From assembly GCF_030407435.1 (NCBI RefSeq), contig NZ_JASDDK010000009.1, forward strand, positions 1-64,000: a stretch of DNA of 64,000 nt, read 5' to 3'. Source of the DNA: Winogradskyella bathintestinalis (GTDB lineage Bacteria > Bacteroidota > Bacteroidia > Flavobacteriales > Flavobacteriaceae). Under the pieces are notes generated by a model. The model was not told the DNA's origin, did not search any database, and saw only the letters and a list, made by a program, of their open reading frames with translations. Below, piece after piece: positions 36,904 to 46,908 of the stretch. Numbering within the stretch: the first letter of the stretch is position 1; each line of letters begins with the position of its first letter. The translations under genes and the position numbers were made by a program.

Positions 36904-37340
36904 TAACCTTTTGAGATTGTGTTATCTAATTCATCTTCGTCGTGATGATGCCAAGGAAAATGGTGAGACAACGCTTTACCAGCTTCTCTAACACCATCGA
37001 TTATTCCTTGTTTAAAGTTTCCGGATTTGAATTGCGAGGCAATTTTATCGCGTGTTGAATTCCAGAAGTCAGCACCTACGATATTGTTGATACCTTGATC
37101 ACCAAAAATCACAAACGATTTATTATCAACCGCAACATATATTAATACTCCATTTCTCTGAATGGTATTATCCATTTTTAAAATATGAAAAACGTCGAGT
37201 GCATGTTCATAAACATCAATATCACATTTTTGTTCTATGTGCACACGAATTTCTCCCGAAGTATCGCATTCGGCAATTCTAATGGCTTCTACAATTTCCT
37301 CTTCTTCTTTCGCTGTAAGGAAATCTTCAATTTTTGGCAT
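36903..37340 (-). CDS. Soluble TPM-domain protein
   Basis: A 145-residue protein that is nearly all TPM domain: FLTAKEEEEIVEAIRIAECD, GEIRVHIEQKCDIDVYEHAL, NGVLIYVAVDNKSFVIFGDQ, and a His/Asp-rich end HHFPWHHHDEDE. There is no signal peptide, so it should stay in the cytoplasm, unlike the TPM protein downstream. It lies 13 bases after LemA. The LemA-TPM-TPM order is widespread in Bacteroidota, which suggests a joint function at the inner membrane. Confidence 0.88.
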   Translation of the reverse strand: MPKIEDFLTAKEEEEIVEAIRIAECDTSGEIRVHIEQKCDIDVYEHALDVFHILKMDNTIQRNGVLIYVAVDNKSFVIFGDQGINNIVGADFWNSTRDKIASQFKSGNFKQGIIDGVREAGKALSHHFPWHHHDEDELDNTISKG

Positions 37341-37353
37341 AATTAGATGTTAT

Positions 37354-37950
37354 TTAAAAGTCGAAATCGACATCTGGTGCATTTTCACTACCTGGATCTG
37401 CTTTGTATCTTGGCATTTCTTCAAATCCAAACCAGCCCGCTAGTATTGATCCAGGGAATTTTGTGGTATGAATATCGTAAATATTTACTTTTTCATTAAA
37501 GCGATCCCTAGCCACATTAATACGATTTTCCGTACCCTCTAATTGGCTTTGTAATTCTAAGAAATTCTGATTGGCTTTCAATTCAGGATAACGTTCTACT
37601 GATACTAAAAGTTTAGATAAAGCTCCACTTAAACCACTTTGGGCTTGTTGAAATTGTGCCATATTTTCGGGAGTTAAACTATTAGCGTCAATGGTTGTAG
37701 ATGTTGCTTTAGCTCTGGCTTCAATGACTTCTCTCAACGTAGTTCTTTCAAAATCGGCAGCTCCTTGTACGGTTTTTACTAGGTTACCTATTAAGTCATT
37801 TCTTCTTTGGTAGGCACTTTCTACATTAGACCATGCGGTCTTTGCATTGGCTTCATATTCTACAGCGGTATTGTTAAAGCCTACGGCATATTGATAAATT
37901 GCGAATCCTACGAGCGCAATAATTATAACTGGAATTAGCCATTTTTTCAT
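37354..37950 (-). CDS. LemA family protein
   Basis: A 198-residue protein with one N-terminal transmembrane helix (about 3-22, LIPVIIIALVGFAIYQY) and the long LemA helices (NAKTAWSNVESAYQRRNDLI, VKTVQGAADFERTTLREVIE, ENRINVARDRFNEKVNIYDI). It ends in an acidic tail. The FP-S-x-L-A-G-WFGF motif near residue 168 is typical. LemA proteins are membrane-anchored four-helix proteins of uncertain function. The gene is between MerR (12 bases upstream) and the first TPM gene. Confidence 0.92.
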   Translation of the reverse strand: MKKWLIPVIIIALVGFAIYQYAVGFNNTAVEYEANAKTAWSNVESAYQRRNDLIGNLVKTVQGAADFERTTLREVIEARAKATSTTIDANSLTPENMAQFQQAQSGLSGALSKLLVSVERYPELKANQNFLELQSQLEGTENRINVARDRFNEKVNIYDIHTTKFPGSILAGWFGFEEMPRYKADPGSENAPDVDFDF

Positions 37951-37961
37951 AATAGTTGAAT

Positions 37962-38291
37962 TTAAAGTTGAGTTTTAATTTTTATTAATTGCGCTTTTAT
38001 GCTTTCAAGTTTTTCAATGATTTCAAATTTTTCTAACGCTTTTTTCTTTTCTTCCTTGAGATGTGTTTTTGCACCTTCAAGTGTAAATCCCCGTTCTTTT
38101 ACCAAATGATAAATAAACTTAAGATTTTTGATGTCTTCTGGTGTAAACTTTCGATTGCCTTTGGCATTTTTCTTCGGTTTTAAAACATCGAATTCTTTTT
38201 CCCAAAATCGAATTAAAGAAGCATTTACCTTAAAGGCTTTGGCTACTTCACCAATACCGTAATAGCGTTTTTCTGGAAGATCTATATGCAT
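37962..38291 (-). CDS. MerR family transcriptional regulator
   Basis: A 109-residue DNA-binding protein: winged helix-turn-helix YYGIGEVAKAFKVNASLIRF, then WEKEFDVLKPKKNAKGNRKF and the TPEDIKNLKFIYHLV helix, and a coiled-coil dimer region (about 75-109). It lacks a C-terminal effector domain and metal-binding cysteines, as in short MerR proteins common in this phylum. It begins one base after the M23 peptidase stop and may regulate this operon, though no operator was identified. Confidence 0.9.
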   Translation of the reverse strand: MHIDLPEKRYYGIGEVAKAFKVNASLIRFWEKEFDVLKPKKNAKGNRKFTPEDIKNLKFIYHLVKERGFTLEGAKTHLKEEKKKALEKFEIIEKLESIKAQLIKIKTQL

Positions 38292-38292
38292 C

Positions 38293-39264
38293 TTAATCGA
38301 GAGATTGGTTTTCTAATGATGCTTTTTTAAGCAAAATATCATATTCTTCGGCAGATAAATTGCCGTAATAAAAGTTAATAGGATTAATTCGTTCTCCATC
38401 CTTGAAAACTTCGTAATGTAAATGTGGCGCTTCGGAGCGACCGGTACTACCAACATACCCAATTAAATCACCACGTTTTACCCGCTGATTTACTTTAACG
38501 TTGTATTTGTATAAATGGGCATATAATGAAATATAGCCATAACCATGATCGATGCGAATATGGTTGCCATAACCTGTAGATCTGCTATCTGCTCGCTTGA
38601 TAACTCCATCGCCTGAAGCATATATTGGAGTGCCTCGAGGGGCTGTAAAATCCATTCCGAAATGAAATTTTCTAACCTTTGTAAATGGATCAGTTCTATA
38701 ACCATAGCCTGAGGCCATACGTGTCATATTCACATTGCTTATAGGTTGAATGGCAGGTATAGCTTCTAAAAATTTCTCTTTGTCTTCAGCCAATTTTGCG
38801 ATTTCATCTAAAGATTTAGATTGAACAACAATAGCTTTTTCGAGAATATCTAAACGTTTATAGCTCTCCGCAATAAGTTGTGAATTATCAAAGCCTTCAT
38901 ATTTTTTATAGCGATTGATACCTCCAAATCCCGCTCTACGTTGTTCGGTTGGAATTGGATTGGCTTCAAAGTAAAGTCTATAAATCGCATTATCACGTTC
39001 TTCAACATTTTCTAATGCCGCAAAAGCATCATCTGTACGTTTATTTAATAGCTCATATTGCAATTCCATATTTTGCAATTCGCGCGCTAATTGGCGCTCT
39101 TTTGGTGACTCAATATATTGACTGGCTATAAAAAATGAAAGAAATCCAAAAAGCGCTGCAGCAGTTAAAAATACTGTAGCATATTTAAAAGTTGTCGTTT
39201 TTTTACGCTTTATCTTACGGTAAGATAGCGTTTCAGAATCATAATAATATTTTACTTTAGCCAT
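38293..39264 (-). CDS. M23-family peptidoglycan endopeptidase with coiled coil
   Basis: A 323-residue protein with an N-terminal transmembrane helix (about 27-49), a periplasmic coiled coil (about 55-150, ELQNMELQYELLNKRTDDAF) and a C-terminal M23 (LytM/peptidase M23) domain: FHFGMDFTAPRGTPIYASGD with the HxxxD metal ligands and APHLHYEVFKDGERINP with HxH. Both metal-ligand motifs are intact, so it is probably an active cell-wall hydrolase. First gene of the leftward operon with MerR, LemA and two TPM proteins; divergent from alaS. Confidence 0.92.
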   Translation of the reverse strand: MAKVKYYYDSETLSYRKIKRKKTTTFKYATVFLTAAALFGFLSFFIASQYIESPKERQLARELQNMELQYELLNKRTDDAFAALENVEERDNAIYRLYFEANPIPTEQRRAGFGGINRYKKYEGFDNSQLIAESYKRLDILEKAIVVQSKSLDEIAKLAEDKEKFLEAIPAIQPISNVNMTRMASGYGYRTDPFTKVRKFHFGMDFTAPRGTPIYASGDGVIKRADSRSTGYGNHIRIDHGYGYISLYAHLYKYNVKVNQRVKRGDLIGYVGSTGRSEAPHLHYEVFKDGERINPINFYYGNLSAEEYDILLKKASLENQSLD

Positions 39265-39332
39265 GTTCGAATTTATGCTATTTTTGCAGCAAATAAGCTC
39301 AAATTGTAAGCCTCTATTGTTAGTAGAACAAT

Positions 39333-39340
39333 CAAAGATA
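39333..39340 (-). promoter_or_regulatory. -7 promoter element of the M23-MerR-LemA-TPM operon
   Basis: On the minus strand TATCTTTG fits TAnnTTTG exactly, about 68 bases upstream of the M23 ATG. No good -33 element was found, so this is tentative. Confidence 0.4.
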
Positions 39341-39395
39341 AAAAAATGTTTTGCATTTGTGCTAATTAAATAAAAACAAGCTCTAATTTCAGAAT

Positions 39396-42008
39396 ATGAA
39401 GTCTCAAGATATACGATCTAAATTTTTCAATTTCTTTGAAGGAAAACAACATCTTATTGTTCCTTCTGCACCAATGGTACTAAAGAACGATCCTACATTA
39501 ATGTTTGTTAATTCAGGAATGGCCCCATTTAAAGAGTATTTTTTAGGAAATGCAGAGCCAAAGAAAAATAGAATTGCCGATTCGCAAAAATGCTTGCGTG
39601 TTTCAGGTAAACACAACGATTTGGAAGAGGTTGGTTACGATACTTATCATCATACTCTATTCGAAATGTTGGGTAATTGGAGTTTTGGAGATTACTTTAA
39701 AGAGGAAGCCATTGCTTGGGCCTGGGAACTTTTAACGGAAGTTTATGGAATTGATAAGGATATTTTATATGTCACAATTTTTGAAGGTAGCGAGGATGAT
39801 GACAAGCTAAGCATGGATACGGAAGCGTATGATATTTGGAAGAAATATATTGCTGAGGACCGCATATTAAAAGGTAACAAAAAAGACAATTTCTGGGAAA
39901 TGGGAGATCAAGGTCCTTGTGGCCCATGTAGTGAAATCCATGTTGATATTCGTTCGGCTGAAGAAAAAGCAAAGGTGGACGGAAAGACATTGATAAATAG
40001 GGATCATCCGCATGTGGTTGAAGTTTGGAACTTGGTATTTATGCAATACAACCGAAAGGCTAATAGATCATTAGAACCATTGCCAAATAAGCATATTGAT
40101 ACCGGAATGGGATTTGAGCGTTTGTGTATGGTTTTGCAAGGAGTACAATCTAACTATGATACAGATGTTTTTACTCCAATTATTCGCGAAATCGAAACTA
40201 TTACCGATAAAAAATATGGTGAAAAAGATGATATTGATATTGCAATCCGTGTAATTTCAGATCATGTACGCGCCGTTGCATTTTCTATAGCAGATGGCCA
40301 GTTGCCAAGTAATACTGGTGCAGGTTATGTTATTCGTAGAATATTACGTAGAGCGGTTCGATATGGGTTTACGTTTCTAGATAAAAAGGAACCATTTATA
40401 TATCGTTTAGTTGATGTTCTCAGTAAAAAAATGGGGGAGGCATTTCCAGAATTGAGAGCACAAAAGGTCTTAATTGAGAATGTAATAAAAGAAGAGGAGG
40501 CCTCTTTTTTAAGAACTTTAGAACAAGGTTTAGTTTTACTAAATCGTATTGTCGAAGATACTAAAGGCGATACCGTATCTGGTGAAAAAGCTTTTGAGCT
40601 CTATGATACTTACGGATTCCCTATTGATTTAACGGCTTTAATTTTATCTGAAAAGAATTTAAATCTGGACGAAAAAGGATTTAAAGAGGAATTACAAAAA
40701 CAGAAAAATAGATCACGTTCTGCAAGTGAAACTTCCACCGATGATTGGACAATTTTATTTGAAGATGATATCCAAGAATTTATTGGTTATGATACTCAGG
40801 AAGCGAATGTTAAAATTGCACGCTACCGAAAAGTAACTTCTAAAAAGGAAGGAGAAATGTATCAATTGGTTTTCAACTTAACACCATTTTATCCTGAAGG
40901 TGGTGGACAAATCGGAGACAAAGGATTTTTGGAAGACAAGCATGGTGATATTGTTTACATTTTAGATACAAAAAAAGAAAACAATGTGGTTTATCATTTA
41001 ACTAAAGAATTGCCAGACCACTTAAACGAAAGCTTTAGAGCAGTTGTAAGTAGTGAGCATAGAGCGTTGTCGTCTAGCAACCATACCGCAACCCATTTAT
41101 TGCATCAAGCATTACGAGCTATTTTAGGTGAGCATGTAGAGCAAAAAGGATCGCTGGTTAAACCACAATCTTTACGTTTCGATTTTTCGCACTTTTCTAA
41201 AGTTACACCAGAGCAATTACAAGAAATTGAAGATTTTGTTAATGCACGCATAGAAGGTCAATTGCCATTAGAAGAACGAAGAAATGTGCCTATGGAGAAA
41301 GCTATTGAAGAAGGTGCCATGGCTTTATTTGGTGAGAAATATGGGGATACCGTAAGAACGATACGTTTTGGGAAATCAATTGAATTATGTGGAGGTATTC
41401 ATGTGAAAAACACGTCGGATATTTGGCATTTTAAAATTGTATCAGAAGGTGCTGTTGCTGCTGGAATACGACGTATAGAAGCTATTACTAATAAAGCCGT
41501 TAAAGATTATTTTTCTGAAAATAACGCGGCTTACCTTCAAATGAAAGGCCTGCTAAACAATGCTATGGAACCAATTAAAGCTTTAGAGAATCTACAAGGA
41601 GAAAACGCAGATTTAAAAAAGGAAATAGAAAGCCTTTTAAAAGATAAAGCAAAAAATATTAAAGGCGAACTTAAAAACGAACTCACCGAAATTAATGGTG
41701 TTCAATATTTGGCCAAAAAACTCGATTTGGATGCCGCTGGAATTAAAGATGTTTGTTTTGAATTAGGTAGCCAATACAACAATTTATTCTTGTTATTCGG
41801 TGCCGAGAACGATGGTAAAGCTATTTTATCTTGTTACATTTCTAAAGAGTTGGTAGCTAGTAAAGGGTTAAATGCTGGCGCTGTTGTAAGAGAACTCGGT
41901 AAATATATTCAAGGTGGAGGTGGAGGCCAACCATTTTTTGCTACTGCAGGAGGAAGGAAACCAGAAGGGATTTCTGAAGCTTTAAAGGCTAGTAAAGATT
42001 ATTTGTAA
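39396..42008 (+). CDS. alaS: Alanyl-tRNA synthetase
   Basis: The 870-residue enzyme charges tRNA-Ala and edits mischarged Ser or Gly. The class II core is seen from the N-terminus ([38 protein letters not shown]-type motif [17 protein letters not shown]). The editing domain has [11 protein letters not shown] and [12 protein letters not shown] with metal ligands, and a C-terminal C-Ala domain ends with [19 protein letters not shown]. Length and order are normal. It stands divergent from the M23 operon, with no clear terminator behind it. Confidence 0.97.
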   Translation: MKSQDIRSKFFNFFEGKQHLIVPSAPMVLKNDPTLMFVNSGMAPFKEYFLGNAEPKKNRIADSQKCLRVSGKHNDLEEVGYDTYHHTLFEMLGNWSFGDYFKEEAIAWAWELLTEVYGIDKDILYVTIFEGSEDDDKLSMDTEAYDIWKKYIAEDRILKGNKKDNFWEMGDQGPCGPCSEIHVDIRSAEEKAKVDGKTLINRDHPHVVEVWNLVFMQYNRKANRSLEPLPNKHIDTGMGFERLCMVLQGVQSNYDTDVFTPIIREIETITDKKYGEKDDIDIAIRVISDHVRAVAFSIADGQLPSNTGAGYVIRRILRRAVRYGFTFLDKKEPFIYRLVDVLSKKMGEAFPELRAQKVLIENVIKEEEASFLRTLEQGLVLLNRIVEDTKGDTVSGEKAFELYDTYGFPIDLTALILSEKNLNLDEKGFKEELQKQKNRSRSASETSTDDWTILFEDDIQEFIGYDTQEANVKIARYRKVTSKKEGEMYQLVFNLTPFYPEGGGQIGDKGFLEDKHGDIVYILDTKKENNVVYHLTKELPDHLNESFRAVVSSEHRALSSSNHTATHLLHQALRAILGEHVEQKGSLVKPQSLRFDFSHFSKVTPEQLQEIEDFVNARIEGQLPLEERRNVPMEKAIEEGAMALFGEKYGDTVRTIRFGKSIELCGGIHVKNTSDIWHFKIVSEGAVAAGIRRIEAITNKAVKDYFSENNAAYLQMKGLLNNAMEPIKALENLQGENADLKKEIESLLKDKAKNIKGELKNELTEINGVQYLAKKLDLDAAGIKDVCFELGSQYNNLFLLFGAENDGKAILSCYISKELVASKGLNAGAVVRELGKYIQGGGGGQPFFATAGGRKPEGISEALKASKDYL

Positions 42009-42208
42009 AGAATAAATTACTGAGCTGTACATTTTAGGAAAACGGAAATTCACTGAAAAAGGATGTTGTGTTTTGGTATTTATCAAAACATGATTGTGAT
42101 AGGATTTAAAATTCAGGAATTGCTATAGTTGATAGTTTTAATATTCTCTGATAAATTTCGTGAATATCCCATATTACAATGCAACGCTTAGACGTAATAA
42201 TTAAATCA

Positions 42209-43159
42209 ATGAATCTTCAAACCAAAATTCCATTAAAATCACAACAGCATAATCAAATTGATTATAACGCTAAGATTATGTTGCTTGGTTCATGTTTTTC
42301 AGAAAATATTGGTGAGAAATTTAAATATTTTAAGTTTCAGTCTTCTGTGAATCCCTTCGGGATTTTATTTCAGCCTTTAGCGATAGAAAACCTTATAACC
42401 CGTTCTATAAATAAAGATTATTATTCTGAATTTGATATTCATTATCATAACGAGCAGTGGAGTTGTTTAGATGCGCATTCTAAATTAAATCAAGCCTCTA
42501 AAGTTGACTTATTAAAAGCGCTAAATGAGCAGGTTGACGAAACTTATAACCAGCTTATTACGGCAAATCATATTATTATTACATTAGGCACAAGTTGGGT
42601 TTATAGATATTTAGAAACCAATAAAATTGTAGCCAATTGCCATAAACTGCCACAAAAACAATTTCTGAAAGAATTACTTTCTGTAGAACAGATTTCGGAA
42701 TCATTGGAGGCGATTGTTAGTTTAGCTAGAAGTATTAACCCTAAAGTTTCATTTCTATTTACGGTCTCGCCTGTAAGACATATAAAAGATGGTTTCGTGG
42801 AAAATACACAAAGTAAGTCGCATTTATTAGCAGCGATTCATCAGATTGTAGAACCAAGAAATCAATTGTATTATTTTCCGTCTTACGAAATTATGATGGA
42901 CGAATTAAGGGACTATCGTTTTTATAATACGGATATGCTGCACCCCAATACTGTAGCAATAGATTACATTTGGACACAATTTAAGAATGTATGGATATCG
43001 AATTCTGGACAAGAGCTAATGAAAACAATTGATGAAATTCAAAGAGGATTATCTCACAAGCCTTTCAGTCCAAATTCTGAAGCTCACTTAAAGTTTTTAA
43101 AAGCTCTTCATTTAAAAATTGAAACACTTAAAGATCAATATCCCAATATCATATTTTGA
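42209..43159 (+). CDS. GSCFA domain-containing protein
   Basis: A 316-residue protein counted from the ATG at 42209, whose start (MNLQTKIPLK) fits the family; an in-frame ATG at 42179 would add ten residues and cannot be excluded. The name-giving motif LLGSCFSENIGEKFKYFKFQ lies near residue 26, followed by NPFGILFQP, TLGTSWVYR and SPVRHIKDG, and a C-terminal DMLHPN. These resemble SGNH/GDSL-type hydrolase blocks, so an esterase-like function is plausible, but the family's substrate is not known. No partner gene is next to it. Confidence 0.88.
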   Translation: MNLQTKIPLKSQQHNQIDYNAKIMLLGSCFSENIGEKFKYFKFQSSVNPFGILFQPLAIENLITRSINKDYYSEFDIHYHNEQWSCLDAHSKLNQASKVDLLKALNEQVDETYNQLITANHIIITLGTSWVYRYLETNKIVANCHKLPQKQFLKELLSVEQISESLEAIVSLARSINPKVSFLFTVSPVRHIKDGFVENTQSKSHLLAAIHQIVEPRNQLYYFPSYEIMMDELRDYRFYNTDMLHPNTVAIDYIWTQFKNVWISNSGQELMKTIDEIQRGLSHKPFSPNSEAHLKFLKALHLKIETLKDQYPNIIF

Positions 43160-43261
43160 AATTTTAAAACGAAAAAGCCAGCATATATTTCAATTATTGA
43201 TTCAGCCTTTTTCTGTTTTCTTTTACTTTGAATAGTTAGTCTGTAAAAAATTATTATTTTT

Positions 43262-43453
43262 GAATTATTAGGGTACTATACGTCTAATAATAACTTATTG
43301 ACAGAGGTGAGTGATGGAGGAACGGTTTTTGCAGATGAGAGTACATTTACTTATCTCTATAATTCTGCTATTTATCCCATTAGTGCTACAGAAACTAATA
43401 CTTTAGATTCTGGTGAAGCGGAGATATATACAGTACAATATATTTATGAATAA
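43262..43453 (+). pseudogene. Orphan 3' fragment of an unknown protein gene
   Basis: An open stretch with no ATG, GTG or TTG start reads ELLGYYTSNNNLLTEVSDGG, then TVFADESTFTYLYNSAIYPI and SATETNTLDSGEAEIYTVQYIYE before TAA at 43451-43453. An in-frame stop lies at 43244. The composition (aromatic/Thr/Ser, beta-rich end) is like the C-terminus of an exported flavobacterial protein. It looks like what remains after loss of the 5' part. A terminator follows, as behind a real gene. Confidence 0.55.
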
Positions 43454-43480
43454 ATTATATTAATTTTAAAAGTAACAAAA

Positions 43481-43508
43481 AAACTCAAATCTGATTGGTC
43501 TGAGTTTT
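43481..43508. terminator. Bidirectional terminator between the gene remnant and coaD
   Basis: AAACTCA (43481-43487) pairs with TGAGTTT (43501-43507) around a 13-base loop, with A residues before and T residues after, so it can work in both directions. It serves leftward coaD/ddl transcripts (coaD stop at 43537) and the remnant gene on the left. Confidence 0.65.
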
Positions 43509-43536
43509 TTTGTTTTATATATAGTAAGGTTTGTTA

Positions 43537-43992
43537 TCATTTTACCCGTACACTATCTGGTACCAATACGGTATAATCTCCATTATTTCTAATAACGTCT
43601 CGTACTATTGATGAGGAGATAAAAGAAGTCTTGGAAGCTGTTAATAAAAATACGGTTTCAATTTTAGATAGTTTTCTATTAGTATGTGCAATGGCTTTTT
43701 CAAATTCAAAATCCGCAGGGTTCCTCAACCCTCTAAGTATAAATTCAGCATCTATTTTTTCACAAAAATCAATAGTTAATCCGGAGTAGGTAACGACTTT
43801 TATTTTAGGTTCGTTTTCAAATAGTTTTTCAATAAACTTTTTACGCTCATCTAAAGAAAACATATAGTTTTTCTCAGCATTGATGCCAATGGCAACAACC
43901 ACTTCATCAAACAGTTTAATACCGCGTTGAATAATATCGTAATGTCCGTTTGTTATCGGGTCAAAAGACCCTGGAAATAATGCGCGTTTCAT
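43537..43992 (-). CDS. coaD: Pantetheine-phosphate adenylyltransferase
   Basis: A 151-residue enzyme for the fourth step of coenzyme A synthesis, joining 4'-phosphopantetheine and ATP to dephospho-CoA. It has the nucleotidyltransferase motif ALFPGSFDPITNGHYDII with the TxGH-like site at the N-terminus, LRGLRNPADFEFEKAIAHTN, and the C-terminal FISSSIVRDV loop. Length is normal. It lies 144 bases after ddl in the same direction. Confidence 0.96.
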   Translation of the reverse strand: MKRALFPGSFDPITNGHYDIIQRGIKLFDEVVVAIGINAEKNYMFSLDERKKFIEKLFENEPKIKVVTYSGLTIDFCEKIDAEFILRGLRNPADFEFEKAIAHTNRKLSKIETVFLLTASKTSFISSSIVRDVIRNNGDYTVLVPDSVRVK

Positions 43993-44136
43993 GTTTACTT
44001 ACCACGTTAGTGGAGAACTTATTTTTGGTTAATAGTACACAAAGATAAAGGAATTCTTAATATGAGTTCTTAGGTATAAAATTTATAACCAATCAATTGC
44101 TATGGATGGTTGTAGGAATTGATAGATACAAACAAA

Positions 44137-45114
44137 CTAACGCTTCAAACTTTCCTCTATCGCATTGCCGAACAAGTCCTTTAAAGTAATGCCTGCAATT
44201 TCTGCCTGTTGTGGTAAGATACTTTCTGTAGTTAAACCAGGTACGGTATTTACTTCGAGCAAATGAGGTTCGTCATTTTTAAAGATAAATTCACTTCTCG
44301 TAAACCCTTTCATTTTTAGAATTTCATAAATTCGTTTTGCTTCATTTTTAACTTTTCTGGTATAATTTTCAGAAATTCTTGCAGGTGTAATTTCTTGTGA
44401 TTTACCCTCGTACTTGGCTTGGTAATCAAAGAAATCATTTTCGGAAACTATTTCGGTGATTGGTAAAACTAACGTTTCACCTTTATAGGAAATTACACCA
44501 ACGGAAACTTCTACACCATCTAAAAATTGTTCAATTATTATTTCGTTGTCTTCTTTAAATGAATTAGCAATGGCCGCTTGTAATTCTTCTTTTTTATACA
44601 CTTTTGAGATACCAAAACTACTTCCTGCTTTATTGGCTTTTACAAAGCATGGTAAACCCACTTTAGATATTATGGCATCTTCATCTATAGAATCGCCAAA
44701 ATTAAGAGGATAACTCTCTGCCGTTTTTATGCCATAAGGTTTTAAAGCCGATAACAAATCGCGCTTATTGAACGTTAGAGCGGCCTGATACATGGAACAA
44801 CTGGTTTGTGGCATGCCTAACAATTCAAAATACCCTTGCATAAAACCATCTTCTCCGGGCGATCCATGAATGGCATTAAACACACAATCAAATTCTATTT
44901 TAGTTTCATGTACTAAAACTGAAAAATCATTTTTATCAATCGCAAATTCTTCATCCATCTCATTGACAAAAACCCATTTATCTTTAAAAATATGAATGCG
45001 ATAAGCGTTGTACTTGTCTTTATCTAGTGTGTTAAAAACAACGTTACCACTCTTTAGAGAAATCTTGTATTCGCTAGAATAACCTCCCATTATAATTGCA
45101 ATATTTTTCTTCAT
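44137..45114 (-). CDS. ddl: D-alanine-D-alanine ligase
   Basis: A 325-residue ATP-grasp enzyme that makes D-Ala-D-Ala for peptidoglycan. Visible are the N-terminal IAIIMGGYSSEYKISLKSG, CVFNAIHGSPGEDGFMQGYF, LPCFVKANKAGSSFGISKVY, IIEQFLDGVEVSVGVI and LLEVNTVPGLTTESILPQQA. Length and motifs are standard. The order coaD, ddl, then divergent PASTA protein and rluD seems to recur in flavobacteria, from memory. Confidence 0.96.
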   Translation of the reverse strand: MKKNIAIIMGGYSSEYKISLKSGNVVFNTLDKDKYNAYRIHIFKDKWVFVNEMDEEFAIDKNDFSVLVHETKIEFDCVFNAIHGSPGEDGFMQGYFELLGMPQTSCSMYQAALTFNKRDLLSALKPYGIKTAESYPLNFGDSIDEDAIISKVGLPCFVKANKAGSSFGISKVYKKEELQAAIANSFKEDNEIIIEQFLDGVEVSVGVISYKGETLVLPITEIVSENDFFDYQAKYEGKSQEITPARISENYTRKVKNEAKRIYEILKMKGFTRSEFIFKNDEPHLLEVNTVPGLTTESILPQQAEIAGITLKDLFGNAIEESLKR

Positions 45115-45213
45115 TTTTAGTTTAAATAAGCGATACCGTAAATGTATAATATATTTTTTATAAACTAATTCAGTTGTTCATACGTATTTTATTTATGTGT
45201 CGTTATTATTTCT

Positions 45214-45221
45214 TAGTTTTG
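45214..45221 (+). promoter_or_regulatory. -7 promoter element of the PASTA/rluD unit
   Basis: TAGTTTTG fits TAnnTTTG, with a poor -33 region. Transcription would start near 45228, which rules out the GTG at 45197 as a start and leaves 11 leader bases to the ATG at 45239. Confidence 0.55.
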
Positions 45222-45238
45222 CCAACAATTATTTGCTT

Positions 45239-45787
45239 ATGAGTTTTGTTAAGTTTCTTACCAGTAAAGTGTTTTTTAAACAAGTGGCGTTGGCTATCGT
45301 AGCTGTTGTAGTCTTGTGTTTTATTGTGTTAAAATGGTTGAATGCAACTACCAATCATGGAGAATTTGTAATAGTACCAGACCTTAAAGGTAAATCTCTA
45401 GAAACAGTTGAGATAGAATTAAAAGATAACGATTTAGCTATGGAAATTCAAGATTCGGCAAATTATAATCCAAAATATCCTAAGTATTCTGTAATCGAAC
45501 AAAACCCTTTAGCAGGATCACAGGTTAAAGAAAATAGAAAAATTTATTTAATTTTAAATCCTTCTGGTTACCGAAAAGTTGAAGTGCCTAACATTTTGAA
45601 ACGAACGTTCAGACAGGCCAAACCACAATTAGAGGCTTTGGAATTTGTCATTGGTAAAATCACATATAAAGATGCCATTGGTGAAGGAGTAATGTCCATG
45701 TCTCATAAGGGTAAATCCTTAAAACCAGGTACACTATTACCATTAACGTCTACGATAGATTTGGTAGTTGGTAATGGTAAACTATAA
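45239..45787 (+). CDS. Membrane-anchored PASTA domain protein
   Basis: A 182-residue protein from the ATG at 45239. A transmembrane helix lies at about 14-32 (KQVALAIVAVVVLCFIVLKW). The rest is exported and made of PASTA repeats, the first about 45-107 (VPDLKGKSLETVEIELKDN, SVIEQNPLAGSQVKENRKIY) and a second about 113-180 (VPNILKRTFRQAKPQLEALE). PASTA domains bind peptidoglycan or help sense the cell wall, but no kinase or transpeptidase domain is attached here. The next gene, rluD, begins nine bases after the stop, so the two are cotranscribed. Confidence 0.88.
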   Translation: MSFVKFLTSKVFFKQVALAIVAVVVLCFIVLKWLNATTNHGEFVIVPDLKGKSLETVEIELKDNDLAMEIQDSANYNPKYPKYSVIEQNPLAGSQVKENRKIYLILNPSGYRKVEVPNILKRTFRQAKPQLEALEFVIGKITYKDAIGEGVMSMSHKGKSLKPGTLLPLTSTIDLVVGNGKL

Positions 45788-45796
45788 TTATATATA

Positions 45797-46831
45797 ATGC
45801 CAAATATTCCCGATATTTCTGAAGAAGAAGATAACGAATTGTATGAGCATCACGCTTTTAGAGTCGTAAAAGGTCAGCAACCGCTTCGCATCGATAAATA
45901 CTTAATGAATTTCATTGAAAACGCCACACGTAATAAAATACAAGCGGCTGCAAAGGATGGGAGTATATTTGTTAACGATGTGCCTGTAAAATCGAATTAC
46001 AAGGTAAAACCTAACGACTATATTACGGTTAAATTCGAACATCCGCCGCACGAAAATCTGTTAATCGCAGAAGATATTGCAATAGATGTGGTTTACGAAG
46101 ATGATGATTTGCTAGTGGTTAATAAACCTGCAGGAATGGTAGTACATCCCGGACACGGTAATTATTCTGGAACTTTAATAAATGCCTTAATTTTTCACTT
46201 CGAAAATCTCCCAAACAACTCTAGCGAAAGACCTGGTTTGGTGCATCGTATTGATAAAGATACTAGCGGATTATTGGTGGTTGCTAAAACCGAACAAGCC
46301 ATGGCGCATCTTTCTAATCAGTTTGCCAAAAAAACAAGTGAGCGCGAATATGTGGCTTTAGTTTGGGGAAATATGGAAGAAGATGAAGGAACGATTGAAG
46401 GTAATATTGGCCGTCATCCAAAAAACAGATTGCAAAATACAGTGTATTTAGATGATGAAGAAGAAAAAGGCAAGCCCGCCGTTACGCATTATAAAGTTTT
46501 AGAACGTTTGGGCTATGTTACTTTAGTAAGTTGTAAACTCGAAACGGGTCGTACGCATCAAATCCGAGTTCATATGAAACATATCGGTCACACGCTTTTC
46601 AATGATGAACGTTATGGTGGAGAGCGCATTCTAAAAGGCACCACGTTTACCAAGTATAAACAATTTGTAGATAACTGTTTCAAAATTCTACCGAGACAAG
46701 CTTTACATGCCAAAACATTAGGATTTGTACATCCCACCACTGGAAAATTCATGAAGTTTGAGTCTGAAATTCCAGACGATATTCAGCAGTGTATTGACAA
46801 GTGGAGACATTATGCTAAGCATGTTGATTAG
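45797..46831 (+). CDS. rluD: RluA-family 23S rRNA pseudouridine synthase
   Basis: A 344-residue enzyme with an N-terminal S4 RNA-binding domain (about 28-85, RIDKYLMNFIENATRNKIQA) and the RluA/D catalytic domain with HRIDKDTSGLLVVAKTEQAM, where Asp153 is the conserved catalytic Asp. Further motifs are GRTHQIRVHMKHIGH and LHAKTLGFVHP. It should modify uridines in helix 69 of 23S rRNA as RluD does; the exact site is inferred. Cotranscribed with the PASTA gene upstream. Confidence 0.92.
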   Translation: MPNIPDISEEEDNELYEHHAFRVVKGQQPLRIDKYLMNFIENATRNKIQAAAKDGSIFVNDVPVKSNYKVKPNDYITVKFEHPPHENLLIAEDIAIDVVYEDDDLLVVNKPAGMVVHPGHGNYSGTLINALIFHFENLPNNSSERPGLVHRIDKDTSGLLVVAKTEQAMAHLSNQFAKKTSEREYVALVWGNMEEDEGTIEGNIGRHPKNRLQNTVYLDDEEEKGKPAVTHYKVLERLGYVTLVSCKLETGRTHQIRVHMKHIGHTLFNDERYGGERILKGTTFTKYKQFVDNCFKILPRQALHAKTLGFVHPTTGKFMKFESEIPDDIQQCIDKWRHYAKHVD

Positions 46832-46908
46832 GATTTTTTATGCAAACAGATATCTCTGATTAAAAAAATACATAAACCATTTTAATTAACCAAGAGGGTT
46901 TATTTTTT

